Assembly (NCBI GenBank): GCA_944377435.1
Contig: CALWEY010000014.1
Location: 1 to 34,394, forward strand
Reading direction: 5' to 3'
Source: an uncultured Clostridia bacterium
GTDB taxonomy: Bacteria > Bacillota > Clostridia > Christensenellales > UBA1242
DNA length: 34,394 nucleotides
Shown: piece after piece, positions 17,174 through 26,747 of the stretch
Layout: the number at the start of each line of letters is the position of its first letter
Position numbering within the stretch: the first letter of the stretch is position 1
The notes under the pieces: model-generated
What the model saw: only the letters and a program-made list of their open reading frames with translations
What the model was told of the DNA's origin: nothing
Databases searched by the model: none
Program-made: the position numbers and the translations under genes

Positions 17174-18478
17174 ATGAATATTTTAACAAAAAATTTTTTA
17201 GTATATGGAACAGGCTTGTCGGGAACAAGTGCTGTTTCTTTTTTGCTTTCTCGTGGGGCAAAAAATGTTTATACATATGACGATACAAGTACCACACAAA
17301 TAAAAGATACAATAAAATTAGAAAATTTAGATGATATAAAATCTTTGGACTTAGAGTGCGTCATACTTAGTCCGGGAGTACAAGTTATAGGCAATGAAAA
17401 TATACAAAAGTTTGACAATAACCGCATTCCATACATAAGTGAGTTTAGTTTAGGCTTTATGTTTTCGCAAGGCAAAAAAATTTGTATAACAGGAACAAAT
17501 GGAAAAACAACAACTGTTAATCTTATTTATCAAATGTGCAAAACAAAATATAAAAATGTTTTCTTGTGTGGAAACACAAATACTCCCATAACAAAAATAG
17601 CAAATTTAACTTCATCTGATAGTGTTGTTATATGCGAAGTTAGTAGTTTTGCACTTGAAACTGCAAAAGATGTTAAACCAAGTATCTGTTCAATTTTAAA
17701 TATAACAAATGACCACATCAACAGACATTTAACTATGGAAAATTACATAAATGTAAAAACAAAAATAACAGCACTTCAAGATGAAAATGACATTTTTGTT
17801 TGCAATGATAATTTTGACATTAAAACCAGTGCAAAAATTGTAAATTATAGCTTAGTCGATAGATGTAGTGGAGCATATCTTCATGACGGCTTTATTTGTT
17901 ATAACAACAAAAAAATTGTGAACAAAAAAGACATACACTTAATAGGAGAAAAAAATCTAGAAAACATACTTTGTGCTGTTACAATTAGCAAACTTTTAAA
18001 AGTAAAAAATGGTAAAATAAAAAAAGTATTAAAAACATTTAAAGGTTTAAAACATAGGCTACAAAAAGTTATGTTTAAAGACAATATTACATATATTGAT
18101 GATAGTAAAGCGACAAATCCAGACAGTACAATTTCGGCACTAGAAAGTTTTAAATCAAGCATCGTCCTTTTGTTGGGTGGAAGCGACAAGGGTTATATGT
18201 ATGATAACATATTTGAGCATTGCTATAATGTAAGGCAAATTATTACATTTGGAGATATGTCTGAAAAAATAAAACAATGTGCAATAGAAAACAATTTTGA
18301 TGCTGTTATTTCTTTTAAACATATGAATGATGCAGTAAAATACGCAATTAGCATTGCAAAAAACGGAGATGTTGTATTATTTTCTCCTGCATGTGCAAGT
18401 TTTGACGAATTTCATTCTTATGATGAGCGTGGAAATAAATTTATTGAAATAGTTAAGGAATTAAATGAAGAAAATTAA
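17174..18478 (+). CDS. murD: UDP-MurNAc-L-alanine--D-glutamate ligase MurD
   Basis: A 434-residue cytoplasmic Mur ligase. The N-terminal Rossmann-like UDP domain has VYGTGLSGTSA. The ATP loop TGTNGKTTT is at about 106-114, NDHINRH follows, and DDSKATNPDST and LLGGSDKG are the C-terminal ligase motifs. The start is ATG 17174, one base after the mraY stop, with GGTGG inside the mraY end; the upstream GTG at 17162 is inside mraY. The 3' end overlaps ftsW by 14 nt. Confidence 0.95.
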   Translation: MNILTKNFLVYGTGLSGTSAVSFLLSRGAKNVYTYDDTSTTQIKDTIKLENLDDIKSLDLECVILSPGVQVIGNENIQKFDNNRIPYISEFSLGFMFSQGKKICITGTNGKTTTVNLIYQMCKTKYKNVFLCGNTNTPITKIANLTSSDSVVICEVSSFALETAKDVKPSICSILNITNDHINRHLTMENYINVKTKITALQDENDIFVCNDNFDIKTSAKIVNYSLVDRCSGAYLHDGFICYNNKKIVNKKDIHLIGEKNLENILCAVTISKLLKVKNGKIKKVLKTFKGLKHRLQKVMFKDNITYIDDSKATNPDSTISALESFKSSIVLLLGGSDKGYMYDNIFEHCYNVRQIITFGDMSEKIKQCAIENNFDAVISFKHMNDAVKYAISIAKNGDVVLFSPACASFDEFHSYDERGNKFIEIVKELNEEN

Positions 18479-19562
18479 AGTAGATAAAACTAGCCTAACA
18501 ATAATCTTATGTACGCTTACACTTTGCGTTTTTGGTTGCATAATGGTTTACAGTGCAAGTTGTTATTCTTCGCAAAAAAATTTTGATAATCAGTGGTATT
18601 TTTTAGTAAAGCAAATTATTGGTGTACTACTAGGCTTATGTGGTTTTGTGTTCTTTTATTTTTTTGATTATAAAAAACTAAAAAAATTCAAATGGATAAT
18701 GTTTATTGTATCTATTGTTTTGTTAGTTTTAGTATTTATTCCAGGCATAGGAATATCAAACTATGGTGCCAGAAGATGGATAGGATTTTTTGGCTTTTCT
18801 TTTCAACCAAGTGAGATTGCAAAATTTTCTCTAGTTCTATTTTGTGCTTGTCATTTTGCAAAAAACAAAGACAATGCAAAAAGTTTTAAAACAATGCTTT
18901 TACCACTCATGGTTGGGGCAGTGTTTTGTTTGCTTGTAATACTTGAGCCCAACATGAGCATAACAATGTGTATTGCAATAGTTATGGTTTGTATGATGTT
19001 TTTTGGTGGGACAAACCTTAAATATTTTGTTGTTCTTGGTTGTATGGCACTTGTAATGATTCCTGTTTTAATAATAATAGAACCGTATAGACTTTTAAGA
19101 CTTATGGCTTTTTTAGACCCTTGGGCTTCTCCACAAGGTGAAGGATTTCAACTTATTCAATCGTTGTATTCACTTGGTAATGGTGGACTTTTTGGAGTGG
19201 GACTTTTTAGTTCGAGACAAAAATATTTATATTTGCCATTTGCAGAAAGCGACTTTATTTTTTCAATTATATGCGAAGAATTGGGCTTTTTTGGAGCGTC
19301 AATAATTGTTACTATCTTTGCTGTTTTAGTTGGTGCACTTGTTAAAGTTTCACTAAATGCAAAAGATAGATTTGCAAGTCTTCTTATTGCGGGAATTGCT
19401 TGCGTAATAAGTGTTCAAGTAATTTTAAACATTGCCGTTGTAACTGGAAGTATTCCACCAACAGGACTTCCACTACCATTTATAAGTGCAGGTAGCACTT
19501 CGCTTATGGTGTTTATGAGTGCTCTTGGTGTATGCTTAAATGTTAATAAACAGAGCAAATAA
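18465..19562 (+). CDS. ftsW: SEDS peptidoglycan polymerase FtsW
   Basis: A 365-residue polytopic membrane protein of the SEDS family, the septal glycan polymerase that works with a class B PBP. Conserved pieces are MVYSASCYSS in the first span, GARRWIGFFGFSFQPSE in the large loop, and the C-terminal signature PTGLPLPFISAGSTSL. Its position after murD supports FtsW over RodA or SpoVE, although sequence alone cannot exclude SpoVE. A strong terminator follows at once, so this is the last gene of the murE operon, and murG is not downstream as it usually is. Confidence 0.93.
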   Translation: MKKIKVDKTSLTIILCTLTLCVFGCIMVYSASCYSSQKNFDNQWYFLVKQIIGVLLGLCGFVFFYFFDYKKLKKFKWIMFIVSIVLLVLVFIPGIGISNYGARRWIGFFGFSFQPSEIAKFSLVLFCACHFAKNKDNAKSFKTMLLPLMVGAVFCLLVILEPNMSITMCIAIVMVCMMFFGGTNLKYFVVLGCMALVMIPVLIIIEPYRLLRLMAFLDPWASPQGEGFQLIQSLYSLGNGGLFGVGLFSSRQKYLYLPFAESDFIFSIICEELGFFGASIIVTIFAVLVGALVKVSLNAKDRFASLLIAGIACVISVQVILNIAVVTGSIPPTGLPLPFISAGSTSLMVFMSALGVCLNVNKQSK

Positions 19563-19570
19563 AAGATAAT

Positions 19571-19604
19571 AAATGTATACAAAACCTATTGTATACATTT
19601 TTTT
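19571..19604 (+). terminator. Intrinsic terminator after ftsW
   Basis: A perfect 12-bp stem (19571-19582 with 19589-19600), a 6-nt loop and seven T ending at 19604. It separates the two halves of the division cluster. Confidence 0.88.
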
Positions 19605-19645
19605 ATATTTAAAAATTTTTAAAATAAAATTTGCATTTTATCAAA

Positions 19646-19675
19646 TGGTTTATTAAAATAAAGTGTCTTTATAAT
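19646..19675 (+). promoter_or_regulatory. Possible promoter of the broken GNAT gene
   Basis: A perfect -10 TATAAT (19670-19675), with a weak -35 TGGTTT (19646-19651) 18 bp upstream. Support is mainly from the -10. Confidence 0.3.
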
Positions 19676-19694
19676 CATAAAAAAGGTAAGGCAC

Positions 19695-20240
19695 ATGAAA
19701 TATATTTTACAATTAGAAACAAAAGATTTGATTTTGCGTAAAGCAAAACAAGAAGATTTAGAAAACATATTCAATAATTAGTGGTCGAGTGAAAGAAGTT
19801 CTAAATATATGTTGTGGGTTCCACAAAAAAATTTACAAGAAGCACAAGAAAGATTAAATAGAACTCTTGAGTTTCAAAAAAATAATTTTGCATTTTTTGT
19901 TTGTGATAAAAAAACAGGCATGGCGATAGGACAAGCAGGTATGAAGGAAATAGAACCAGGTATATACGAAGATATTGGAATTGGAATAGGTGAAAATTTT
20001 GTTGGACATGGTTACGGAAAGCAAATTTTAAATTGTTTTATAAATTACTTGTTTAATGAACTAAATGCAAAAAAAATAGTTTGTTCATGCCACTGCGAGA
20101 ATATTGCATCGGAAAAATTACAAAAATCATGTGGGTTAAAATATGCATATTCAAAAATGTACATAAGACAGAAAGATGGTTTGTGTTATAGGGCAGATTA
20201 CTATGAAATCACAAAAGAAGAGTATTTGCAAAGAAAATAA
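19695..20240 (+). pseudogene. GNAT acetyltransferase interrupted by an in-frame TAG
   Basis: Translation from ATG 19695 (AAGGTAAGG upstream) gives MKYILQLETKDLILRKAKQE, a normal GNAT start, up to TAG at 19779-19781. The same frame then continues WSSERSSKYMLWVP and runs on to 20240 with the acetyl-CoA loop region GENFVGHGYGKQIL and CENIASEKLQKSCGL. So it is a RimJ/RimL-like enzyme of about 181 residues with one nonsense codon at position 29. The ATG at 19809 has no ribosome site and would lose the first strand. A recent nonsense mutation or a sequencing error is the simplest reading; readthrough is unsupported. Confidence 0.8.
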
Positions 20241-20334
20241 GATTTTAATATAAAACAAATATGTTTTGATTGTATAATTTTATGTGACAAAATAGTTATA
20301 AAAAGAAAACAAATAAAAAAAGGTAAAATAACAA

Positions 20335-21324
20335 ATGAGTAAAAATCGTGTAGTATATTTTGACATAGTTAAAGCTGTTTTAATTTTTTTTGTGGTTTTG
20401 GGTCATGTAATAGAAAATTACACAAAAAACCCAGTTACAAAGGCAATATATTTATTTATATATGCTTTTCATATGCCATTATTTGTTTTTATTTCAGGAG
20501 TTTTTGCAAAATACAATAAAAAAACTTGTTTTAATTATTTATTTTATTATTTAATTTTTGACATTATAAGCATTCTTCTAAAAATTTTTGTTTTTCAACC
20601 AACAACTACATTTTCTACATCAAAAATTTTAAATTTTATTTTTGTACCTCAATGGACACTTTGGTATATATTTGCCTTGCCAATATGGGTTTTTAGCTTA
20701 AAAATTATAAAAAATGTTACAATTCGTAAAGTGTCAATTGCTTTAGTAGTCGCTTTAATTGTTGGGTTTATTCCTGTATTTAATTCAGTTTTGTCTATAA
20801 GCAGAATATTTTATTTTTATCCATTTTTTCTACTTGGAAACATTTGTGGTGGGAAAAATATAAATAAATTTTTAAGTTACATAAAAACAAATAAAAACAT
20901 AAGAATGAAAATTTTAGCTAGTATTTTTCTGATTGTTTTATTTTTCTTATTTTTACAATTTCAAAACAGCATCTCAAAAAGTATTTTTTATGGTTCAAGT
21001 CCTTATAATAATATAGGAGATTTGTTTATTAGAATACTAAATTATCTAATTGGATTAAGTACATCTATCGCCGTTTTAATTATTATTCCATTTCCTAGTA
21101 ATGACAAAAATATTTTGACAAAATTCATTTCCTCTATTGGGACTAGAACATTATCAATTTATCTTTTTCATTCAATAGCAATATCGTTTTTTGAAAAATA
21201 TGTCCCTTTAAAATTAGATGATTTATGGTATATTTTGTTGTTTTCGATTTCTTTCTCAATTTTAATAATACTGCTTACAGCCCCATTAAATTTCATAATT
21301 AAAAGATTAAAAATTTTAAGATAA
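20335..21324 (+). CDS. Membrane acyltransferase, acyltransferase-3 family
   Basis: A 329-residue polytopic membrane protein. It opens with VVYFDIVKAVLIFFVVLGHV, containing the family's conserved His (H24) in the first span, followed by YAFHMPLFVFISG and about nine more hydrophobic segments. Members transfer acetyl or other acyl groups to carbohydrates, often cell-wall or surface sugars. A peptidoglycan or surface-glycan substrate would suit the location but is inference. The ribosome site is weak (AGG about 11 bases upstream). It lies with the broken GNAT gene between ftsW and murA, as an insertion into the usual gene order. Confidence 0.85.
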   Translation: MSKNRVVYFDIVKAVLIFFVVLGHVIENYTKNPVTKAIYLFIYAFHMPLFVFISGVFAKYNKKTCFNYLFYYLIFDIISILLKIFVFQPTTTFSTSKILNFIFVPQWTLWYIFALPIWVFSLKIIKNVTIRKVSIALVVALIVGFIPVFNSVLSISRIFYFYPFFLLGNICGGKNINKFLSYIKTNKNIRMKILASIFLIVLFFLFLQFQNSISKSIFYGSSPYNNIGDLFIRILNYLIGLSTSIAVLIIIPFPSNDKNILTKFISSIGTRTLSIYLFHSIAISFFEKYVPLKLDDLWYILLFSISFSILIILLTAPLNFIIKRLKILR

Positions 21325-21405
21325 TAAGAATTAAAAAATTCTCCTTAATATAGTGGTTTAGACACAAAAAAATATTTATGTGCATAGATTAGAGTGGAGA
21401 CTACA

Positions 21406-22665
21406 ATGGAGAATTTTTTTATTTGTGGTGGAAATAAACTTGATGGCAGTTTAGAAATTTCAACATCAAAAAATGCCGTTTTACCAATTTTAGCAGGGTG
21501 CATACTTTGCGATAAACAAATTATTTTACATAAATTTCCAAAATATGAAGATACAAAAAATATGCTTAATATTCTTCAAAGTTTAGGAGCAAAATATTTC
21601 TTTCAAGATGATAGTGTAATAATAAATTGTCAACCAATTACAAAAAGTGAAATTCCTATGGAACTCGCTTCAAAAATAAGGTCATCTTTTTTTAGTTTAG
21701 GTGCAATTCTTTCAAGGTTTAAAAAAGCTAAAGTTGCTTATCCGGGTGGTTGTGCAATAGGTGCAAGACCAATAGATTTACATCTTAAAGGATTAAAATG
21801 TTTAGGTGTTAAAATTGTTGACAAACACGGCTATATTTATTGTGATGGCACAAATATGAAAAGTGGAGTGGTTAGTCTTGATTTTCCGTCTGTTGGTGCA
21901 ACGGAGAACATTATGCTTGCATCGGTTTTTTTAAAAGGTAAAACAAAGATTATAAATTGTGCAAGAGAACCAGAAATTGTTGACCTTGCCAATTTTTTAA
22001 ATATGCAAGGAGCAAAAGTCTATGGTGCAGGTTCAAGTGTAATTGAGATTGAAGGAGTTCAAAGGCTAAACGGTGTTGAGTACATTCCAATATCGGATAG
22101 AATTATAACAGGTACATATATTTTAGCAACTTGTATGTGTGGAGGCAATGTTGAACTTACAAATGTAAACTATGAAAATGTGCTTGCTCTTGTTAGTAAA
22201 GTCAAAAATAATTGTTGCAAAATTACATATAAAAGTGATAAACTAACACTAGTTGCAGATAAAAGACCAAAATGCATTTCGAAAATAGAAACAAGGCCAT
22301 ATCCGGGCTTCCCAACAGATTTACAACCACAAATAACATCAATGCTTTCAATAGCAAAGGGGACATCAGTTGTTGTTGAAAATTTGTTTGAATCAAGGTT
22401 TAAGCATATTGCAGAACTAACCAAAATGGGCGCTGATATTATTATCAATGACAAAGCTGCAATAATTAAGGGCGTCAGTGAACTTTATGGCGCTGATGTA
22501 AATTGTTTTGACCTTAGAGGCGGGGCGGCAATGGTGCTTGCGGGACTTGTGGCAAAAGGCTATACAACAGTGCATGATATACATCATATTGACCGTGGTT
22601 ACTATGAAATGGAAAAAGATTTGCAAAAATTAGGAGCAAATATTGAAAGGATTAAAGAAATATAA
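21406..22665 (+). CDS. murA: UDP-GlcNAc 1-carboxyvinyltransferase MurA
   Basis: A 419-residue cytoplasmic enzyme for the first committed step of peptidoglycan synthesis, phosphoenolpyruvate transfer to UDP-GlcNAc. TSKNAVLPIL carries the Lys/Asn pair of the active site. C116 in YPGGCAIGARP is the catalytic cysteine that fosfomycin alkylates, so no intrinsic Cys-to-Asp resistance is seen. PGFPTDLQPQ holds the catalytic aspartate. The start is ATG 21406, six bases after GTGGAG; the GTG at 21394 is that Shine-Dalgarno itself. The end overlaps divIB by 23 nt. Confidence 0.95.
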   Translation: MENFFICGGNKLDGSLEISTSKNAVLPILAGCILCDKQIILHKFPKYEDTKNMLNILQSLGAKYFFQDDSVIINCQPITKSEIPMELASKIRSSFFSLGAILSRFKKAKVAYPGGCAIGARPIDLHLKGLKCLGVKIVDKHGYIYCDGTNMKSGVVSLDFPSVGATENIMLASVFLKGKTKIINCAREPEIVDLANFLNMQGAKVYGAGSSVIEIEGVQRLNGVEYIPISDRIITGTYILATCMCGGNVELTNVNYENVLALVSKVKNNCCKITYKSDKLTLVADKRPKCISKIETRPYPGFPTDLQPQITSMLSIAKGTSVVVENLFESRFKHIAELTKMGADIIINDKAAIIKGVSELYGADVNCFDLRGGAAMVLAGLVAKGYTTVHDIHHIDRGYYEMEKDLQKLGANIERIKEI

Positions 22666-23539
22666 AAAACTTATAATTGCACTTAGTGTTGCTTTAAGTG
22701 TAGTTTTAGTTTGCGTAATTTTAAACTTTACTTTATTTTCATTAAAAACTGTTGAAGTGGACTTTAAAAACGATCCTATGATATTTACTGACGAATCAAA
22801 AGATAGCATATCAAATAACAGTGCAATAAAAAGGGGTACATCAGTTTTTGCACTTAGTAAAAAAGAGATAACTAACCAACTTGAAAGAGACAATCCATAT
22901 CTAAAAGTTATAAATATAGAAACAGTTTTTCCAAATAAAATTGTAATACACTGTGCGGAAAGAGAAGAAACATATGCAGTTAAGGCAAGCGATACAAAAT
23001 ATTTTATTTGTGATGCTGAATTTAAAGTTTTAAATATAACAACAACATATTATAATGAACAATATAATCCAATACTTTTTACAGGACTTGAAAATATAAT
23101 AACAAACACAAATAGAGTCAATGCTGGCGAATTTTTAGAGTTTTCAAGCGAAGAAGAAATTTTAAAAAATATTGGGACAAGCCTGCTTAAAAACAATAAA
23201 AGCGTGGCAGAGCAACGGGCACTAATTGAATCAATTGAACTAACATCAGGCATAGATGCAGTAACATCAAAAAATATGCCATATTTAATAATAAAAGATT
23301 TTAACGGCTTTCAAACAAATATATATAGACTAGAAACACTACTTGCCGAAAAATTACAATATATGTTTGCTACAATTTCTCAAGTTGTATACAATCCATC
23401 AGTCTTTTATGCAGATGAACTTGAAGATGGAACACTAACAATGGACCAAATAAGTGAAGATTACTACTTAGATTATGTTTTGCAAATTAGAGAAAACTTG
23501 CAAAGTCAAATTTTAATAAGATTAGAAAAAATTAAATAA
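22643..23539 (+). CDS. divIB: Cell division protein DivIB/FtsQ
   Basis: A 298-residue bitopic membrane protein of the divisome, whose partners would be DivIC/FtsL. A short basic cytoplasmic tail is followed by one membrane span (LIIALSVALSVVLVCVILNF). An external POTRA domain then runs over residues about 32-105 (LFSLKTVEVDF...NPYLKVINIETVFPNKIVIHCAERE). The beta domain fills the rest. Translation begins at TTG 22643, six bases after AGGAG inside murA, so it is translationally coupled to murA. Confidence 0.87.
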   Translation: MKGLKKYKKLIIALSVALSVVLVCVILNFTLFSLKTVEVDFKNDPMIFTDESKDSISNNSAIKRGTSVFALSKKEITNQLERDNPYLKVINIETVFPNKIVIHCAEREETYAVKASDTKYFICDAEFKVLNITTTYYNEQYNPILFTGLENIITNTNRVNAGEFLEFSSEEEILKNIGTSLLKNNKSVAEQRALIESIELTSGIDAVTSKNMPYLIIKDFNGFQTNIYRLETLLAEKLQYMFATISQVVYNPSVFYADELEDGTLTMDQISEDYYLDYVLQIRENLQSQILIRLEKIK

Positions 23540-23565
23540 TTTATACTTTAACTCACATTTTTGTG

Positions 23566-23594
23566 TTGACAGTTAGTTGTTAAAAGTTTATAAT
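23566..23594 (+). promoter_or_regulatory. Perfect consensus sigma-A promoter of ftsAZ
   Basis: TTGACA (23566-23571), a 17-bp spacer and TATAAT (23589-23594): an exact consensus match. The start site near 23601 gives a leader of about 40 nt before ftsA. Confidence 0.88.
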
Positions 23595-23641
23595 TATAAA
23601 AAAATGTTATAAATATTCATTTTTTAAAAAAGGAGAAAATT

Positions 23642-24808
23642 GTGCCAAAGATAGCTGTGACAGTTCTAGATATTGGTTCAAAGAGTATAAGCGTTTTAAT
23701 TGGTAGCAGAGGGGTAAACGACACTTTTGTTATTCATGGTTATGGCGAAAGAGAATACGCTGGTTACTATGAAGGCGAATTTTTAGAAGAAGATAAATTA
23801 AAAGATGTTGTTTCAAAAACAATAAACGATGCACAAAGTTCTGCTGGTGTTACAATCGACAAACTTTTTGTGGGCGTTCCTGCTGATTTTTCTTATTGTA
23901 AAACAAAAACACTAACTCAAACTTTTGGACAAAGAGTAAAGGTTAACGACCAAGATTTGTATGAGATGTATCAAAGGGCAGACGATTTTGAAAACATGAA
24001 AGACTATGTTTTAATTAGTTGTACACCTATCTCATTTGTTTTAGATGACGGAAGAAAAACACTTAAACCAATTGGTCAAAAAACAACAAAAATAACGGCA
24101 TCACTAAGTTTAATATATGCAGAAAAAACCTTTATTGAAAAAATAAACAACTTGCTTAAAGGTATTGGAATAACAACTGTTGAATATTTGTCATCTCCAC
24201 TATGCGAAGCATTATATTTGCTTCCACAAGAGAGAAGGGAAGAAATGGCAGTGGTTGTTGACTGTGGGTACATAGAAACATCAGTTGCTGTTGTAAAAGG
24301 TCAAGGCTTGGTTTCATTAAAATCATTCTCGGTTGGTGGTGGACATATTTCTGCTGACCTTATGGAGTGTTTGCATATCACATTTGACGAAGCTGAGCAA
24401 CTTAGAAAACAACTTGTTTTAAGTGTTATACCAAGCGAAAGTGATGATTATGAAATATCACGAAATGGAACACTTATTCCGGTTGGAATGAAACAGGCAA
24501 ACGAAATAACCTGCGATAGAATAGAAATGATCGCAATGCTTATAAAAAAATGCTTGCAAAAAGATTTTGAAACTATCCCACCAATGCCATATTACTTAAC
24601 AGGTGGTGGAATAAGCTATATAAAAGGTGGCAAAGAAGTGCTTTCAAATTATATGGGTGTCAATTTAACAGTTTTGTGCCCAAATGATGTACACATGGCA
24701 AAACCGCATTATTCTAGTTTGCTTGGAATTTTAGATAAGGCAATACAACAAGAAACAAAAAACAAAAGTTTTTGGACTATTATAATAGATAAAATAATAA
24801 AAAGATAA
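23642..24808 (+). CDS. ftsA: Cell division protein FtsA
   Basis: A 388-residue actin-family ATPase that tethers FtsZ filaments to the membrane. VLDIGSKSISVLIG is the phosphate-1 loop, VVVDCGYIETSVAVV phosphate-2, and YYLTGGGISYIKG the adenosine motif. The 1C subdomain sits between them. The C-terminal KSFWTIIIDKIIKR is a typical amphipathic membrane-targeting helix. The start is GTG 23642 after AAAGGAG. ftsZ follows after 12 nt. Confidence 0.92.
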   Translation: MPKIAVTVLDIGSKSISVLIGSRGVNDTFVIHGYGEREYAGYYEGEFLEEDKLKDVVSKTINDAQSSAGVTIDKLFVGVPADFSYCKTKTLTQTFGQRVKVNDQDLYEMYQRADDFENMKDYVLISCTPISFVLDDGRKTLKPIGQKTTKITASLSLIYAEKTFIEKINNLLKGIGITTVEYLSSPLCEALYLLPQERREEMAVVVDCGYIETSVAVVKGQGLVSLKSFSVGGGHISADLMECLHITFDEAEQLRKQLVLSVIPSESDDYEISRNGTLIPVGMKQANEITCDRIEMIAMLIKKCLQKDFETIPPMPYYLTGGGISYIKGGKEVLSNYMGVNLTVLCPNDVHMAKPHYSSLLGILDKAIQQETKNKSFWTIIIDKIIKR

Positions 24809-24820
24809 GGAGAAGGGAAA

Positions 24821-26032
24821 ATGTATAACAATATAAATGTAGGACCAGTTGCAAACATAAAAGTCATTGGTGTTGGTGGTGGTGGAAACAACGCAGTAAA
24901 TAGGATGATTGATGCAAATATAACAAGTGCACAATTTATTGCAATAAACACAGATAAACAAGCACTACTTTTAAGTAAGGCTGACCATAGATTGCAAATT
25001 GGTGAAAAATTAACTCGTGGACTTGGAGCAGGTGCAGATCCAGATGTTGGACAAAAGGCGGCAGAAGAAAGCAAATCAAGTATAAGTGAAATTTTAAAAG
25101 ATTGCGACCTTGTATTTATAACAGCAGGTATGGGTGGTGGAACAGGAACAGGTGCAGCACCTGTTGTTGCTCAAATCGCAAAGGAAATGGGAATACTCAC
25201 TATTGCTGTTGTAACAAAACCTTTTGGCTTTGAAGGAAGGAAAAGACAAGAAAACGCCGAAAAAGGTCTTGAAAATTTAAGAAAATATGTAGACACTTTA
25301 GTTATTATTCCAAACGATAAACTTTTAACTTTAGTTCCAGAAAAAACACCTATAATAGAAGCATTTTTATACGCTGATGATGTTTTAAGACAAGGTATAC
25401 AAGGCATAAGCGATTTAATTGTTACACCAAGTTTAATAAATTTGGACTTTGCAGATGTTCGTTCTGTTATGAAAAATACAGGACTTGCACATATGGGAAT
25501 TGGTCATGCAAAAGGCGAAAATAAAACTATTGAAGCAGTTAGACAAGCCGTTTCTTCTCCACTTCTTGAAACAACAATAGAAGGTGCAACAGGCGTTATA
25601 TTAAATGTTAAAGGTGGCTTAGATCTTCCACTTGATGAAGTGTACGAAGCAGCAAATTTAGTTCGCGAAGTTGTTGATCCATCTTGCAATATTATTTTTG
25701 GTTCAGGAATTGATGAAGGAATGAACGACGAAGTTGAAATTACAATCATTGCTACAGGCTTCCAAAATAAATTGACAGGTGAAACAAAAGACCTATCAAA
25801 AGTTAAACAAAATGTAGAAGCTGCAAACAATTTCGGCGATAGAAGATATGAGGGATTTCCAACAACAAAAAGTTTGTTCCCTAAAAAAGAACCTGTAATG
25901 CCACAGGAACAAAAACCTGTTGAGCCAAAAGCAGAATTTGTAAAAAGACCAGACGGAACAGAATCGTCAAGACTTCATGTAGACGATGCTTATGTCCCAC
26001 CATTTTTAAGAAAATATAGAGATAATAAATAA
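24821..26032 (+). CDS. ftsZ: Cell division GTPase FtsZ
   Basis: A 403-residue tubulin homologue that forms the Z ring. [11 protein letters not shown] is the first nucleotide loop, and the GTP signature GGGTGTG is at 105-111. Later come the T7 loop region ([16 protein letters not shown]) and a short linker with Pro/Lys/Glu. The last residues [12 protein letters not shown] are the conserved tail that binds FtsA and SepF. AAGGAG precedes the ATG. It ends the ftsAZ operon at a strong terminator. Confidence 0.98.
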   Translation: MYNNINVGPVANIKVIGVGGGGNNAVNRMIDANITSAQFIAINTDKQALLLSKADHRLQIGEKLTRGLGAGADPDVGQKAAEESKSSISEILKDCDLVFITAGMGGGTGTGAAPVVAQIAKEMGILTIAVVTKPFGFEGRKRQENAEKGLENLRKYVDTLVIIPNDKLLTLVPEKTPIIEAFLYADDVLRQGIQGISDLIVTPSLINLDFADVRSVMKNTGLAHMGIGHAKGENKTIEAVRQAVSSPLLETTIEGATGVILNVKGGLDLPLDEVYEAANLVREVVDPSCNIIFGSGIDEGMNDEVEITIIATGFQNKLTGETKDLSKVKQNVEAANNFGDRRYEGFPTTKSLFPKKEPVMPQEQKPVEPKAEFVKRPDGTESSRLHVDDAYVPPFLRKYRDNK

Positions 26033-26047
26033 AGATAAAATATAATA

Positions 26048-26079
26048 AAAAAAATGAAGGTAAACACCTTCATTTTTTT
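26048..26079. terminator. Bidirectional terminator after ftsZ
   Basis: A 14-bp stem (26048-26061 with 26066-26079), an AAAC loop and T7/A7 at its ends. It also includes the stop codon of the convergent GNAT gene. Confidence 0.88.
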
Positions 26080-26594
26080 AAATTTATCCAATATCTTTCT
26101 AGTTTTCTATCTTCCATTTTTCTAGTATCTTCGTAAATACCCCCATTATATAAAATACATTTACGAGATGGTGTGTTTGTATCTAGGCAAGTTATTAAAA
26201 CTTTTTTAAATCCAAGCTTTTTTGCTTTTTTAAGACCTAATTTTAATATTTCTTTTCCATATCCCTTTTTGCGTTCGGAAATATCTATACTATATCCTAT
26301 AAGCCCACCATAATTTAATAAAAAGTTAGAAAATTCATGGCGAATATCTAGCATGCCAATAATTTTATTGTCACTTTCTCTCACTAATATATACTGTGTT
26401 GAAGGAACATATCCTTCTGGTAAATTTTTACCAATTCTCCAATCTTTGCAATTTTTTAACCATGTGCTTACATCAACTTTTCTTAAATTACCACATCCAT
26501 CCATACTTGAATTTGATTTAATCATGTCATTTTTGTAGCGTAAAATTTCATCTTTATACTTTTTAGCTGGCAGTATTAGTTTTAATTTATCCAT
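26070..26594 (-). CDS. GNAT-family N-acetyltransferase
   Basis: A 174-residue protein. The acetyl-CoA loop is in ERKKGYGKEILKLGL (the R-K-x-G-Y-G form of RxxGxG/A), preceded by IIGMLDIR and IGYSIDIS and followed by CLDTNTPSRKCILYNGG, whose NxxSxxxxxxxG pattern is typical of small-molecule or aminoglycoside-like acetyltransferases. GAGGT lies five bases before the ATG. The substrate is unknown. It is intact and distinct in sequence from the broken GNAT gene at 19.7 kb. Confidence 0.87.
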   Translation of the reverse strand: MDKLKLILPAKKYKDEILRYKNDMIKSNSSMDGCGNLRKVDVSTWLKNCKDWRIGKNLPEGYVPSTQYILVRESDNKIIGMLDIRHEFSNFLLNYGGLIGYSIDISERKKGYGKEILKLGLKKAKKLGFKKVLITCLDTNTPSRKCILYNGGIYEDTRKMEDRKLERYWINLKK

Positions 26595-26747
26595 TAAATA
26601 CCTCGCAATATAATAACATCTATTTTATATAATCATCAAATATTTTTACTAAAATATCATCTATTTATGTCAAAATAAGTGCTTTTTATTTATTATTCTC
26701 TATGCTGTTTTTTCATGCTTTAATATATAATCATACAAGGGATTTAT

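Noticed and set aside
19779..19781. UAG as pyrrolysine or a reassigned codon
   Set aside because: No pyl genes or insertion element are visible, and TAG ends intact genes in the window.
20250..20270. Small hairpin after the broken GNAT gene
   Set aside because: Only about six A-T-rich pairs and no T run; not a credible terminator.
26668..26674. Spo0A box before spoIIGA (TGTCAAA)
   Set aside because: One mismatch in a 7-base motif in AT-rich DNA, without a second box or the expected -35 spacing. Mentioned under spoIIGA but not annotated separately.
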